A DNA stretch of 59,807 bases, taken from the IMG/VR virus record IMGVR_UViG_3300028883_000009, positions 1 to 59,807 of that record; one strand, written 5' to 3'. The stretch comes from a virus. Positions 21,453 to 28,527 of the stretch are shown piece after piece. Each line of letters begins with the position of its first letter. Position 1 is the stretch's first letter. The notes beneath the pieces were generated by a model. The model was not told the DNA's origin. It worked only from the letters and a program-made list of their open reading frames with translations, and searched no databases. Both the position numbers and the translations under genes were made by a program.

Positions 21453-22311
21453 GTTGTGCCTGGAATATCTCGACAGCGCAAAGGCCAGAAACGGTGGGGA
21501 TTGGTATAAAATCAAACGGTGGAAGATGGGCAAGTTTTTAAAGAAGTGGAAGGATAGGGCGTTGGAAACCATAACACAGCAGGACATTGAAAAGCACATG
21601 ATTGCACGGAGCAATAGTGTTTCTGCCGGTGCCGCCAACGACGATTATCAGGACATTATACGCCCCATATTCAACTTTGCCAAAAACCACAAGTATATCA
21701 AGGAAAGTCCGTGTGTCGGAGTCAAGTTGATGCCAATGAAAGACAGAAAAAAGAAATACATTCCCCCGAAAGAGGACGTGGCGAAAGTGTTTCTTATGAT
21801 GCCGGGACACCTCAGGGATGCAATGGTCCTGATGGAACATCTTCTTGCCCGGTCCAAAGAGATATGGCGGTTAAGGATTGAAGACGTGGACCTTGACAAA
21901 AAGACGGTCACGCTCTACACACACAAAGACCGTAACGGCAATCTGCGAACTCAGGTAAAACCGCTAAACAACACGGCCCGTGAAATCCTGTTTCGGCACA
22001 TAAAGAACGCAGGGAAGGGGCAGGTCTATGTAATTGAGAATCCCCGCACAAAAAGCCATTACCGGGACCGGCACATCCTCCTATGGTACATCCGCAAATA
22101 CAATAAATGGGCAAAGGAACACGGAGAACCTGAAATAAAAGAGTTCGGGACCCACGCTTTCAGGCATTACTCGGCAAGCAAGTTGAAAGCGTTAAACGTA
22201 CCGACAATACAAATCCAGCATGGCCTTGGTCATAAGAACCCAAGCACGACAGAGCGTTATCTGCAACTTCTTGACTATGACATATCTGGTATCGTGGAGA
22301 TGTTAGAATAA
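21286..22311 (+). CDS. int: Tyrosine integrase
   Basis: A 341-residue recombinase that would insert the phage at tRNA-Leu. The N-terminus (MSQYKDKKTGLWRYDFQYRG) is an arm-binding-type domain unlike lambda's; a SAM-like core-binding domain follows at 55-150. Catalytic residues are R189 (ARSKEIWRLR), K near 214 or 225, H290 and R293 (GTHAFRHYSA), H316 (GLGHKN) and nucleophile Y325 (TTERYLQ). The ATG at 21286 has GGAAGGTGA upstream; a GTG at 21277 is possible. attP begins 55 bp after its stop. Confidence 0.93.
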   Translation: MSQYKDKKTGLWRYDFQYRGERWTGSGYKTKKAAATAERERKRLLQRSPTDITFGELCLEYLDSAKARNGGDWYKIKRWKMGKFLKKWKDRALETITQQDIEKHMIARSNSVSAGAANDDYQDIIRPIFNFAKNHKYIKESPCVGVKLMPMKDRKKKYIPPKEDVAKVFLMMPGHLRDAMVLMEHLLARSKEIWRLRIEDVDLDKKTVTLYTHKDRNGNLRTQVKPLNNTAREILFRHIKNAGKGQVYVIENPRTKSHYRDRHILLWYIRKYNKWAKEHGEPEIKEFGTHAFRHYSASKLKALNVPTIQIQHGLGHKNPSTTERYLQLLDYDISGIVEMLE

Positions 22312-22365
22312 AATGAGTGTAACGGTTATTTCCTACTTATATGAGCTATTCACACGATATTTTTG

Positions 22366-22388
22366 TTGTGAGACTTATTGTGAGACTT
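22366..22388 (+). other. attP arm sites, left pair
   Basis: TTGTGAGACTT at 22366-22376 and again at 22378-22388, 12 bp apart. The same pair and spacing recur at 22621-22643 on the other side of the core. They are the likely arm-type integrase sites. Confidence 0.75.
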
Positions 22389-22499
22389 TGCAAAAAATAT
22401 ATGCAATAAATGAGGGATATGCGACTATAAAGAAATCTGAAAAGCAAGGAAATACGGTAACATATCGAAAAGGCATGAGTTTTGCAATACCGACCCACA

Positions 22500-22557
22500 A
22501 GGTTCAGGACCTAGTGCTGGCAACAGTGTGCGAGTTCGAATCTCGCCTTCGGCACCA
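22500..22557 (+). other. attP: attP core: 3' half of tRNA-Leu(CAG)
   Basis: These 58 bases equal the last part of a tRNA-Leu: anticodon loop TTCAGGA with anticodon CAG, half of the anticodon stem, a long variable arm, TPsiC arm GCGAG-TTCGAAT-CTCGC, acceptor strand CTTCGGC and ACCA. The 5' half is absent, so it is not a working gene. It is the identity segment that would replace the host's tRNA end on integration. Confidence 0.88.
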
Positions 22558-22573
22558 TTTGATTTTCCTTACG

Positions 22574-22611
22574 AAAACCCGTTTTCAGCATGTTCTGGAA
22601 GCGGGTTTTTT
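22574..22611 (+). terminator. Terminator after the tRNA half
   Basis: Bases 22574-22588 pair with 22595-22609 (two G-U) around CATGTT, ending in six T. It lies 17 bp after the tRNA CCA and would end the restored host tRNA transcript in a lysogen. Confidence 0.8.
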
Positions 22612-22620
22612 GCGTTTGTG

Positions 22621-22643
22621 TTGTGAGACTTTTTGTGAGACTT
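22621..22643 (+). other. attP arm sites, right pair
   Basis: TTGTGAGACTT at 22621-22631 and 22633-22643, again 12 bp apart, directly after the terminator. With the left pair this gives a symmetrical arm-core-arm attP. Confidence 0.75.
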
Positions 22644-22700
22644 TTTTCGCAAGCAACAGACTATTAAGCGTTCATGGCGTGAACACATGGGGTTGTATGA

Positions 22701-23240
22701 ATGGGTAAGAGAAGAATACACAACAGAGATTTGCCAGAAAAAATGTATTACAAACACGGTGGATATTTTTTTGTTGAAGGTAAGGGTAATAAATGGATTC
22801 CACTTGGAAGGCACAAAACAATCGCACTATATTCATATGCAGAAATTGTAGGGAAACCATATAAAGAAATTGTTGGCAATATAAAAGTTGCCCCGATTGA
22901 TCACGACAACAATTGGGACGGTGTTTTATATTCTAGGGCAAAAACAACGTCAATTAAAAGGGGTATAGGTTTTACCTTAACCAGAAAAGAATTTGATGAT
23001 CTTGTTGCTGAGGCAGATGGCAGGTGTATGTTGACCGGGATAAAATTCCAATGGGAATTTGCCGAAGATCAAAGGAAAAGACCATATATCCCAAGTCTAG
23101 ACAGGATAGACTCTGCCCTTGGTTATCATTACGATAATTGTAGAATTGTATGTGCTTGTGTTAATTATGCCCTTCATGAGTGGGGTGTTGGCGTTTTAAT
23201 AAACATTGCAAAACATTTAAGAAGAAAGAGGTTGGCGTAA
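22701..23240 (+). CDS. Lambda-Int N-domain fused to HNH-type nuclease
   Basis: A 179-residue product. Residues 1-50 (MGKRRIHNRDLPEKMYYKHG, then KWIPLGRHKTIALYSYAEIV) match the arm-type DNA-binding domain of lambda-like integrases. Residues about 95-170 are an HNH-like nuclease: GRCMLTGIKF, PYIPSLDRIDSALGYHYD and NCRIVCACVNYALHEW. There is no recombinase catalytic domain. It begins 58 bp after the right arm sites and would lie just downstream of the restored tRNA-Leu. It could be a homing or att-region nuclease guided by the integrase domain. Confidence 0.7.
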   Translation: MGKRRIHNRDLPEKMYYKHGGYFFVEGKGNKWIPLGRHKTIALYSYAEIVGKPYKEIVGNIKVAPIDHDNNWDGVLYSRAKTTSIKRGIGFTLTRKEFDDLVAEADGRCMLTGIKFQWEFAEDQRKRPYIPSLDRIDSALGYHYDNCRIVCACVNYALHEWGVGVLINIAKHLRRKRLA

Positions 23241-23313
23241 TAAAATGGCGATAATTGCAAAGAACGGCAACAAAAGGCACATTAACAGGCACTTGTATTA
23301 GACAGGTAAAAAG

Positions 23314-23550
23314 ATGATCATATCAGCAAAAGTAATACAGAACCCACGAACAAACCGCCATTGTGAGGGGTATAGGCATGAGGGTTTTCTAATGGGGGGT
23401 GGTGAACCACGCATAAGGGTTTATGGTTCTGCCTATTACGGTGATCCCCCCTATGTCATATATCTTTGCATGAGATGTGCAAGGGAATCAAAAGAACAAA
23501 AAATTAAAGATGCACTATCGGCATATGACAACAAGAGTAGTAAACCATAA
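23314..23550 (+). CDS. Hypothetical protein, accessory region
   Basis: A 78-residue product (MIISAKVIQNPRTNRHCEGY) with a C-terminal CMRCARESKEQKIKDAL. Possibly metal-binding. An 18-codon frame at 23245 lies before it. Function unknown. Confidence 0.55.
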   Translation: MIISAKVIQNPRTNRHCEGYRHEGFLMGGGEPRIRVYGSAYYGDPPYVIYLCMRCARESKEQKIKDALSAYDNKSSKP

Positions 23551-23577
23551 CCGCCCACGGGCAGGGAGGGATATAAA

Positions 23578-23805
23578 ATGGGGGATATGGCTGATTATTC
23601 ACTTTCAACTATGGACTTTGCTGCCGGACATTCCACACGCATCAGAAGATATAAATGCAACCGTTGTGGGATGGGTGGGCTTGTGTGGTTAAAGACAAAG
23701 GAAGGTTGGAGGCTCTTTGAAGTAATAGTTGTTGATGATGGTGTTACTTTTAAGAAGGAAACTTACAAACAACACGTTTGTGAACAGAGAAACGATGGAA
23801 AATAA
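23578..23805 (+). CDS. Small zinc-binding protein
   Basis: A 75-residue product (MGDMADYSLSTMDFAAGHST) with RYKCNRCGMGG and a later C (QHVCEQR). GGGAGGG precedes the ATG, part of the repeated junction motif. Function unknown. Confidence 0.6.
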   Translation: MGDMADYSLSTMDFAAGHSTRIRRYKCNRCGMGGLVWLKTKEGWRLFEVIVVDDGVTFKKETYKQHVCEQRNDGK

Positions 23806-23977
23806 ATTTGTTGTCACAGAAAAAGACATTGCTAACCTGTCAGCTATGGTTGATATGTACCGCAAAATAGCCGACACAAAAAGAAAACAGGGCTGGTTGG
23901 GAAAAATGCGTGAAGCAGAACTCATGGCTAAGGTCTGGCAAGAAGCCATTGATTATATAGTTGCATGCAAAAGGTGA
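23795..23977 (+). CDS. Small helical protein
   Basis: A 60-residue product (MENKFVVTEKDIANLSAMVD) from the ATG at 23795, overlapping the upstream gene by 11 bases. All helix. Function unknown. Confidence 0.55.
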   Translation: MENKFVVTEKDIANLSAMVDMYRKIADTKRKQGWLGKMREAELMAKVWQEAIDYIVACKR

Positions 23978-24005
23978 TTATATGACCACGGGCAGGGAGG
24001 GAAGT

Positions 24006-24239
24006 ATGAAAACATGCGACATATGCGGAGTAAAGATCGAAAAGGCAAGCGACCTAAATCCTCTTTCCGACATGTACCGGACAGACGATGTGCAAGAGGT
24101 TTGCAACGGCTGCTTGAACGAACTGAATGAACATATCCGAAGCGTTAATGATGTTTTGGACAAGATACAGTTTAAAAAGAAGCTGACTTTCTGGCAGAAA
24201 TTTATCGCAAGAATGAAGCACGAGAAGGTAAGGACATAA
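24006..24239 (+). CDS. Small zinc-binding protein
   Basis: A 77-residue product (MKTCDICGVKIEKASDLNPL) with a second pair CNGCLNELNEH, followed by a helix and basic end. GGGCAGGGAGGG precedes the ATG (repeated junction motif). Function unknown. Confidence 0.6.
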   Translation: MKTCDICGVKIEKASDLNPLSDMYRTDDVQEVCNGCLNELNEHIRSVNDVLDKIQFKKKLTFWQKFIARMKHEKVRT

Positions 24240-24261
24240 CCGCCCGTCAGGGCAGGGGGGG

Positions 24262-24534
24262 ATGATGAAACTAATACTAGCAAAAAACAAGCGTGATGAT
24301 GAAACGATAGACATTTGTAAAGATCGGGGAAAGGGAAGGGTAACTGTATGGGGAAGTGTTCACATTGACACTTTTCATGATGGTGGTAGAAAAGAAATAT
24401 ATAACATGCTCCTTGAGCAAGATGAAGTTGTTGTTGAATTGCAAATAGTATATCCAAACAATGGACCAAAATGCGCCATGTGCGGATGCAACATAGACTC
24501 TGAAAGCGTACTCTGCTCAGAGTGCAAACCATAA
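24262..24534 (+). CDS. Zinc-knuckle protein
   Basis: A 90-residue product (MMKLILAKNKRDDETIDICK) with a beta-rich body and a C-terminal CAMCGCNIDSESVLCSECKP knuckle. The junction motif precedes the ATG; the second Met is also possible. Function unknown. Confidence 0.6.
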   Translation: MMKLILAKNKRDDETIDICKDRGKGRVTVWGSVHIDTFHDGGRKEIYNMLLEQDEVVVELQIVYPNNGPKCAMCGCNIDSESVLCSECKP

Positions 24535-24600
24535 CCGCCCACGGGAGGTATGATGAACATAGATAACCACACGCTTATTAACGGATAACGAGAATACAAT

Positions 24601-24867
24601 ATGCAAAAAATACTTTATATCTCAGCCTGCCGTGAGTGTCCGTATTACAAAGCAGAATGGTGCTGTCATCCCGGCGGCGATCAGGATGTTGAAAACGAAA
24701 ACGTGATACCGAAATGGTGTCCGTTGGATGCGCCCGTAGAACGGTTATCAGACATACACGACATCTGCATCGGCTACGACGGGTACAATACTGTAGAGGG
24801 GTTGAAGTCCTTGATAGATGAAATTAGAGAGATGACTAAACCACGCACGGGCGATAGAGACGGCTAA
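24601..24867 (+). CDS. Cys-rich small protein
   Basis: An 88-residue product (MQKILYISACRECPYYKAEW) with CxxC, CC and a later WCPLD. Probably metal-binding. The gap after it holds only a CCCCAC-CGT-GTGGGG hairpin (24875-24889) and the palindrome GTTCAC-AAATC-GTGAAC (24984-25000). Confidence 0.6.
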   Translation: MQKILYISACRECPYYKAEWCCHPGGDQDVENENVIPKWCPLDAPVERLSDIHDICIGYDGYNTVEGLKSLIDEIREMTKPRTGDRDG

Positions 24868-24983
24868 CCACCGACCCCACCGTGTGGGGGAATACAACAC
24901 CCAGAAAAGGGGGTCAAGCAGCTCCCCAAGGGATGACGACGCTAGACCTTAAACCTGGGCACGGGTGTGTGGTTTTATTTAAT

Positions 24984-25000
24984 GTTCACAAATCGTGAAC
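24984..25000. promoter_or_regulatory. Palindrome, possible operator
   Basis: GTTCAC-AAATC-GTGAAC, a perfect 6-bp inverted repeat, 12 bp before the start of the Lar-like gene. It overlaps the ribosome-site region, so it could be a repressor site. Confidence 0.4.
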
Positions 25001-25011
25001 GGGAGAGAAGG

Positions 25012-25200
25012 ATGAACGAGCTTAAAAAATGTCCGTTTTGCGGAAGCACTGCAAGAGTGACGAAAGACCCTGCCGTATGGGACGATGATGTATGGAGTGT
25101 GTATTGCGGTGGGAAGAAGTGCTCTGCAAGGCTTCTCTGTTTTAAGTCAGAACAAGACGCTATAGATGCGTGGAACAGGAGGGCAAGTGACAATACTTAA
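25012..25200 (+). CDS. Lar-family zinc-ribbon protein
   Basis: A 62-residue product. LKKCPFCGSTARVTKDPAVW, VYCGGKKCSARL and DAIDAWNRR fit the Lar-family ribbon (CPFCG...C...C...A-WN-R). Lar reduces restriction by type I systems in Rac; the family also includes many proteins of unknown role, so anti-restriction is only a possibility. GGGAGAGAAGG precedes the ATG. Confidence 0.7.
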   Translation: MNELKKCPFCGSTARVTKDPAVWDDDVWSVYCGGKKCSARLLCFKSEQDAIDAWNRRASDNT

Positions 25201-25345
25201 AATAGGTAATCTGTTAAGCAGGTTTCTGTTCAGAATTTACATCTATAATCCTCTGCCAAAACTATTTTATTACCGCAGGGTAGGCAGATTAAGATTTTTT
25301 ACACTATTTCATTGTGTAAAAATTGCGTGGAGGATAAAATCATGA
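25187..25345 (+). CDS. Small basic protein (GTG start)
   Basis: A 52-residue product (VTILKIGNLLSRFLFRIYIY) rich in aromatic and basic residues. The GTG has CAGGAGGG upstream, and its stop overlaps the next start (ATGA). Bases 25296-25322 inside it form a 9-bp inverted repeat. Function unknown. Confidence 0.55.
   Translation: MTILKIGNLLSRFLFRIYIYNPLPKLFYYRRVGRLRFFTLFHCVKIAWRIKS
25296..25322. promoter_or_regulatory. Inverted repeat near a gene start
   Basis: TTTTTACAC (25296-25304) and GTGTAAAAA (25314-25322) are perfect complements around nine bases, six bases before the ribosome site of the gene at 25342. It could be an operator or an RNA hairpin. Confidence 0.5.
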
Positions 25346-25821
25346 CCCCAATCCTAACCACCGACCAAGTCCTCGCCTACCACTCCGGCAAAGAGGCTGT
25401 GGCGTATGTGCCGATAGAGGGAGTGCCGAAGGGGTATTTTTTAGCGGGTGAGGAAATAATACCAAACAAAAAGCATAACGCTGTTTTTATACACCAAGAC
25501 AAAGACGGTGATATTACCATCCCCTGCCCCTTCACCCCTGGCAAGCCTGTGAAGTGTCGGGAGGAGTGGAGGGTAGTGCGCTATTCCTTTTCCTACCTTT
25601 TACCCTGTCCATATGTGGTATTGATAGAATACAAAGAGGGACAAAGAAGGAGATTCTCACTCAAGATGAATGAGGTAAATTATCTCTGGTTTGACTCTTG
25701 TAATTGGCAACCCCCTCACACCATGCCAGAAGCGTTTTGCAGGGAGTATATGGTGAAGGAGGTGGGGGTGGAGGAAAGGGAAGGTAAACATTTTTGGAGG
25801 GTGGGGATTGAAACACTTTAA
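25342..25821 (+). CDS. ASCH/PUA-like hypothetical protein
   Basis: A 159-residue product from the ATG at 25342 (GTGGAGG upstream). Patterns such as CPFTPGKPVKCREEW, WQPPHTMPEAFCREYM and KEVGVEEREGKH resemble phage proteins with a 'CPYGxPGDxLWVRE...MPxxAxR' layout, related to the ASCH/PUA fold, which often binds RNA or modified bases. No function known. Confidence 0.55.
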   Translation: MTPILTTDQVLAYHSGKEAVAYVPIEGVPKGYFLAGEEIIPNKKHNAVFIHQDKDGDITIPCPFTPGKPVKCREEWRVVRYSFSYLLPCPYVVLIEYKEGQRRRFSLKMNEVNYLWFDSCNWQPPHTMPEAFCREYMVKEVGVEEREGKHFWRVGIETL

Positions 25822-26197
25822 AATTTATGAACCAACATATCATACCAACATCATTCTTGTGGTAGACTGTACTCATGAACAATTTCTACAATATTTGAAT
25901 AAAAAACAAAATTTCGACGTCTCGGCAGAACCAAATAACTCGTTGGGTGGACAAACAATAAAGGGTGTTACAGATAGCGGGAGCATAATGTTTGTAATAT
26001 GGATAAGATATATGCCGAATACCCCCTATTATTTAGGTAGTCTTATGCACGAGGTTATTCATGTAGGCATAAAGAACATGGAAGACCTTGGCATCCCAAT
26101 AAGTGATAATGTTTCTGAACCATTTACTTATTTTTGTGAGTGGTTATTTACTGAGTGTTGTGAAAAACTAAAATTAAAAGTGAGGATTAAGAAATGA
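25808..26197 (+). CDS. Zincin-like protein (TTG start)
   Basis: A 129-residue product starting from TTG with GGAGG eight bases upstream. SLMHEVIHVGIKNMEDL holds HExxH, and a Glu (SEPFTYFCEWLF) lies 20 residues later, as in small metallopeptidase-like phage proteins. A peptidase role is likely but the target is unknown. Confidence 0.6.
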   Translation: MKHFKIYEPTYHTNIILVVDCTHEQFLQYLNKKQNFDVSAEPNNSLGGQTIKGVTDSGSIMFVIWIRYMPNTPYYLGSLMHEVIHVGIKNMEDLGIPISDNVSEPFTYFCEWLFTECCEKLKLKVRIKK

Positions 26198-26406
26198 ACC
26201 GCAGGACATTCCTTAAACTTCAGCGTAAAATCTTTTGCTGTGACGGTAACGAACAAACCAAGTGGTTTCGTATATTCGGTTATGGTATAATGGTTACCAA
26301 AAGGGAACCGCTTTTCTCTGAACGGTACGGGTATGAAAAGTTTTACTCGTTAATGTTCGGGTGGCGAATAAAGTTTATTTACCCGCCACCTCCATTACCT
26401 TTCTAA
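26194..26406 (+). CDS. Hypothetical protein
   Basis: A 70-residue product (MNRRTFLKLQRKIFCCDGNE), basic and aromatic, ending in PPPPLPF. ATGA-coupled. Function unknown. Confidence 0.5.
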   Translation: MNRRTFLKLQRKIFCCDGNEQTKWFRIFGYGIMVTKREPLFSERYGYEKFYSLMFGWRIKFIYPPPPLPF

Positions 26407-26426
26407 CCCCACACAGGAGCAGTGAC

Positions 26427-26579
26427 ATGATAAAGGCAAACGGTACAGATGAGCCGGTAAAATTCAAGCAGAGTGTTTGGACAAGGTTAAAATATATGTT
26501 CAGCAAAAAACCTAAGAAAAGATTTGTGACAAAATATAGGGCAAGGATAAAACCCACTAACCCCACACGGGACAAATAG
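26427..26579 (+). CDS. Small basic protein, end of plus-strand run
   Basis: A 50-residue product (MIKANGTDEPVKFKQSVWTR), strongly basic, from the ATG at 26427 (CAGGAG upstream). Genes converge here; no terminator is obvious between 26579 and 26582. Confidence 0.5.
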   Translation: MIKANGTDEPVKFKQSVWTRLKYMFSKKPKKRFVTKYRARIKPTNPTRDK

Positions 26580-26581
26580 AG

Positions 26582-26803
26582 TCACCGCTTCACCCGCACC
26601 CGCCTAAACCCCAATTTTTCTACGGCATCCCTGTAATCATTTAGCCTGTTTTCCATATTCTGCCCCGCTTCCCGTGCCTGAACGGTCAGTTTCAGCATAC
26701 GGCGTAGTTTCTGTATGGACTTCCCCTTGACCATCGGCATGACATCGCCAATAAGTTCTTCTATCTCATCGTGAATAAAGCAGATTGGTCGCTTTTTCGG
26801 CAT
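26582..26803 (-). CDS. Hypothetical protein, end of late run
   Basis: A 73-residue product (MPKKRPICFIHDEIEELIGD) from the ATG at 26803 (GAGGTCACGG upstream), helical and basic. The 93 bp above it hold no gene. Function unknown. Confidence 0.55.
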   Translation of the reverse strand: MPKKRPICFIHDEIEELIGDVMPMVKGKSIQKLRRMLKLTVQAREAGQNMENRLNDYRDAVEKLGFRRVRVKR

Positions 26804-26896
26804 CCGTGACCTCTGAAAAACGTGCAATATGCCCCCCTGTTTTGCCCGATTTTTGCCCTGTGGTTGACGATCCTGGAGAAAGTGTATCTGAGTGCC

Positions 26897-27133
26897 CTAA
26901 ATATAATACACGCCATTTTTTTGGGATTTTAGGGGGGCATCACAGATTCTTTCAAATCCCACTTTTGCGTCTTTTAAGGAGTAGTATTTCAACCTGTAAA
27001 TCCACAGCGGGCAGTTGATTCCGTTGTCACACAAAACCGCTTCATTCCGTCTTTTCAGTTTTTTGTGGATTTCGGGGTTTTCTGTCTGTATGCGGTAGTA
27101 ATTGCCACCCTCTCGCCAAAATACTGTTTTCAT
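26897..27133 (-). CDS. Hypothetical protein
   Basis: A 78-residue product (MKTVFWREGGNYYRIQTENP) with a central CDNGINCPLW. It starts 2 bp after the phosphoesterase stop. Function unknown. Confidence 0.55.
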   Translation of the reverse strand: MKTVFWREGGNYYRIQTENPEIHKKLKRRNEAVLCDNGINCPLWIYRLKYYSLKDAKVGFERICDAPLKSQKNGVYYI

Positions 27134-27135
27134 AT

Positions 27136-27885
27136 TTATAACCTTAAACTTACATCACCCCACAAGATTTCCCTGTCAACAATGGGGATTAATGTTGCGG
27201 TGAAATGGTTGGAGTTTTCTCTGAACGTGACTAGCGACAACCCCTGTTGCCAATCGGCGGTTCCCTCTATGTATTCGGGGTTCAGGTCACAGAGGCAACC
27301 CGATTCAAGCCAAGTGTAAAACCCGCCACGTTTCCGCACATAATGCTGTCCGAGTCTGTGACTGTGACCCGATGCCCCCGACATACCCTCTTTGTCGAAC
27401 TCCCCCTTTGCCGTGTAGGATGCGAATTTCCGCACCAGGTCGCCGTGTTTAAACAGGTAATGCTCATAGACGAAATGTGGCATAAACTCTATCTGGTGTT
27501 TTTCAAGTTCAAGAAGTGTGTCTATTTTCAGGGATCGCAGACACGCAAGGGCGGGTGCCTGCCGTGAAAGGTATTTCCGCAATCTGTCGAGGTGGTTGCT
27601 GTTTAACAGGATAATCCGTGATTTCGGGCATAGTTTCCGCAACTGTTTGAAGTATTGCGATACCCCGTCAATCTCGTCTTGCAAGTTGTCCTGTCTGGTC
27701 GGGTCTTTGTCGAATTTGCTGAGTTGGTAGAAGTCGTGTGCTTCGTGGATAATGATAATATCGGGTTTCGTGTAGGAGCAGAAGGCAAAGACAAGCTGTA
27801 GAGCTTCGGGGTCTTCAAACGGTACGTGCCAATCCGTCAGGCTGACAATTTTGAATCCTCTGACCTTGGTTCTTTTGACCTTAAT
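27136..27885 (-). CDS. Metallophosphoesterase, probable AUU start
   Basis: A 249-residue calcineurin-like phosphoesterase. DWH (SLTDWHVPFEDPE, near residue 18) binds metal, LLNSNHLDRL stands for GNHE, and GASGHSHRLG is the closing GHxH. The usual GD-x2-D is altered: IIIIHEAHDFYQLSKFD has Glu for the first Asp. No ATG, GTG or TTG lies before the DWH motif; the only start with a ribosome site is ATT at 27885, seven bases after GGAGG. It overlaps the preceding gene by 49 bases. Confidence 0.7.
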   Translation of the reverse strand: MKVKRTKVRGFKIVSLTDWHVPFEDPEALQLVFAFCSYTKPDIIIIHEAHDFYQLSKFDKDPTRQDNLQDEIDGVSQYFKQLRKLCPKSRIILLNSNHLDRLRKYLSRQAPALACLRSLKIDTLLELEKHQIEFMPHFVYEHYLFKHGDLVRKFASYTAKGEFDKEGMSGASGHSHRLGQHYVRKRGGFYTWLESGCLCDLNPEYIEGTADWQQGLSLVTFRENSNHFTATLIPIVDREILWGDVSLRL

Positions 27886-28136
27886 GGTTCTTCCTCCTTC
27901 TCTTGATTACACACAGGGCAACCCAAATCCTTGCCGTCTGTGGTGTCGTAAAATCCGTGTTTACGTATTCGGCATCGGTTTTGGATGACTCTGTATTTCT
28001 CACATTTCGGGTTTGTGCAATGGCGTATATTGCCGTCTTTCTTTTTTACCGCCCCCTTCGGTGCTCTTGATGCGTGTTTCACAACACCGACTACATACAG
28101 CATGGTATCTTCGTGACAGTGCGGGCATTTAAGCAT
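27837..28136 (-). CDS. Zinc-ribbon protein
   Basis: A 99-residue product with three Cys pairs: LKCPHCHEDT, HCTNPKCEKYRV and GCPVCNQEKEEE, with an Arg/Lys-rich middle. It resembles single-strand nucleic-acid-binding ribbons. It overlaps the genes on both sides. Confidence 0.6.
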   Translation of the reverse strand: MLKCPHCHEDTMLYVVGVVKHASRAPKGAVKKKDGNIRHCTNPKCEKYRVIQNRCRIRKHGFYDTTDGKDLGCPVCNQEKEEEPLRSKEPRSEDSKLSA

Positions 28137-28527
28137 CTATGCTTCCCTTCCCGAATCGTTTTATGTGGTCTGGTTTGAATACTGTTTCCTGTAAAATGGC
28201 AATCAGTTCATGTACGTGTTTCCGTGCTTCCTTTTTCCGCTTTTTTGCTGCACAGTCCTCAATCGGGGCGAACATTCCTTCAAGCGTTTCGTGGAACGCA
28301 CATTCACGGAGTTTGTAGTTGGTCGGTTTTTCCTCTCCCCAGTCGGTAGCAAGGGCAACGGCTGCGTTCTTCGCTTCATCGTCATAATACACGCACGACA
28401 AACAGGCAACATCGGTAAGACAAAACGTCCAAAACAGGTGTTTCAGTCCGAAATGCTCAATCCAGTACTCGCACTCTTTCTTGAATATCTTGAGATGCTT
28501 GTTGGTACAGGTGTATTCTCTGCTCAT
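28129..28527 (-). CDS. HExxE-type hypothetical protein
   Basis: A 132-residue product. RECAFHETLEGMFAPIED carries HExxE, a metal-binding helix seen in a family of small phage and prophage proteins of unknown role, and the N-terminus (CTNKHLKIFKKECEYWIEHF) agrees. A peptidase is possible but not shown. It overlaps the lipoprotein gene by 4 bases. Confidence 0.55.
   Translation of the reverse strand: MSREYTCTNKHLKIFKKECEYWIEHFGLKHLFWTFCLTDVACLSCVYYDDEAKNAAVALATDWGEEKPTNYKLRECAFHETLEGMFAPIEDCAAKKRKKEARKHVHELIAILQETVFKPDHIKRFGKGSIDA

Noticed and set aside
22500-22557. Functional tRNA-Leu gene
   Set aside because: The acceptor 5' strand, D arm and half of the anticodon stem are missing upstream; only the 3' half is present.
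22313-22708. 131-codon frame across attP
   Set aside because: It runs through the tRNA half, its terminator and the arm sites, and its product looks like translated non-coding sequence.
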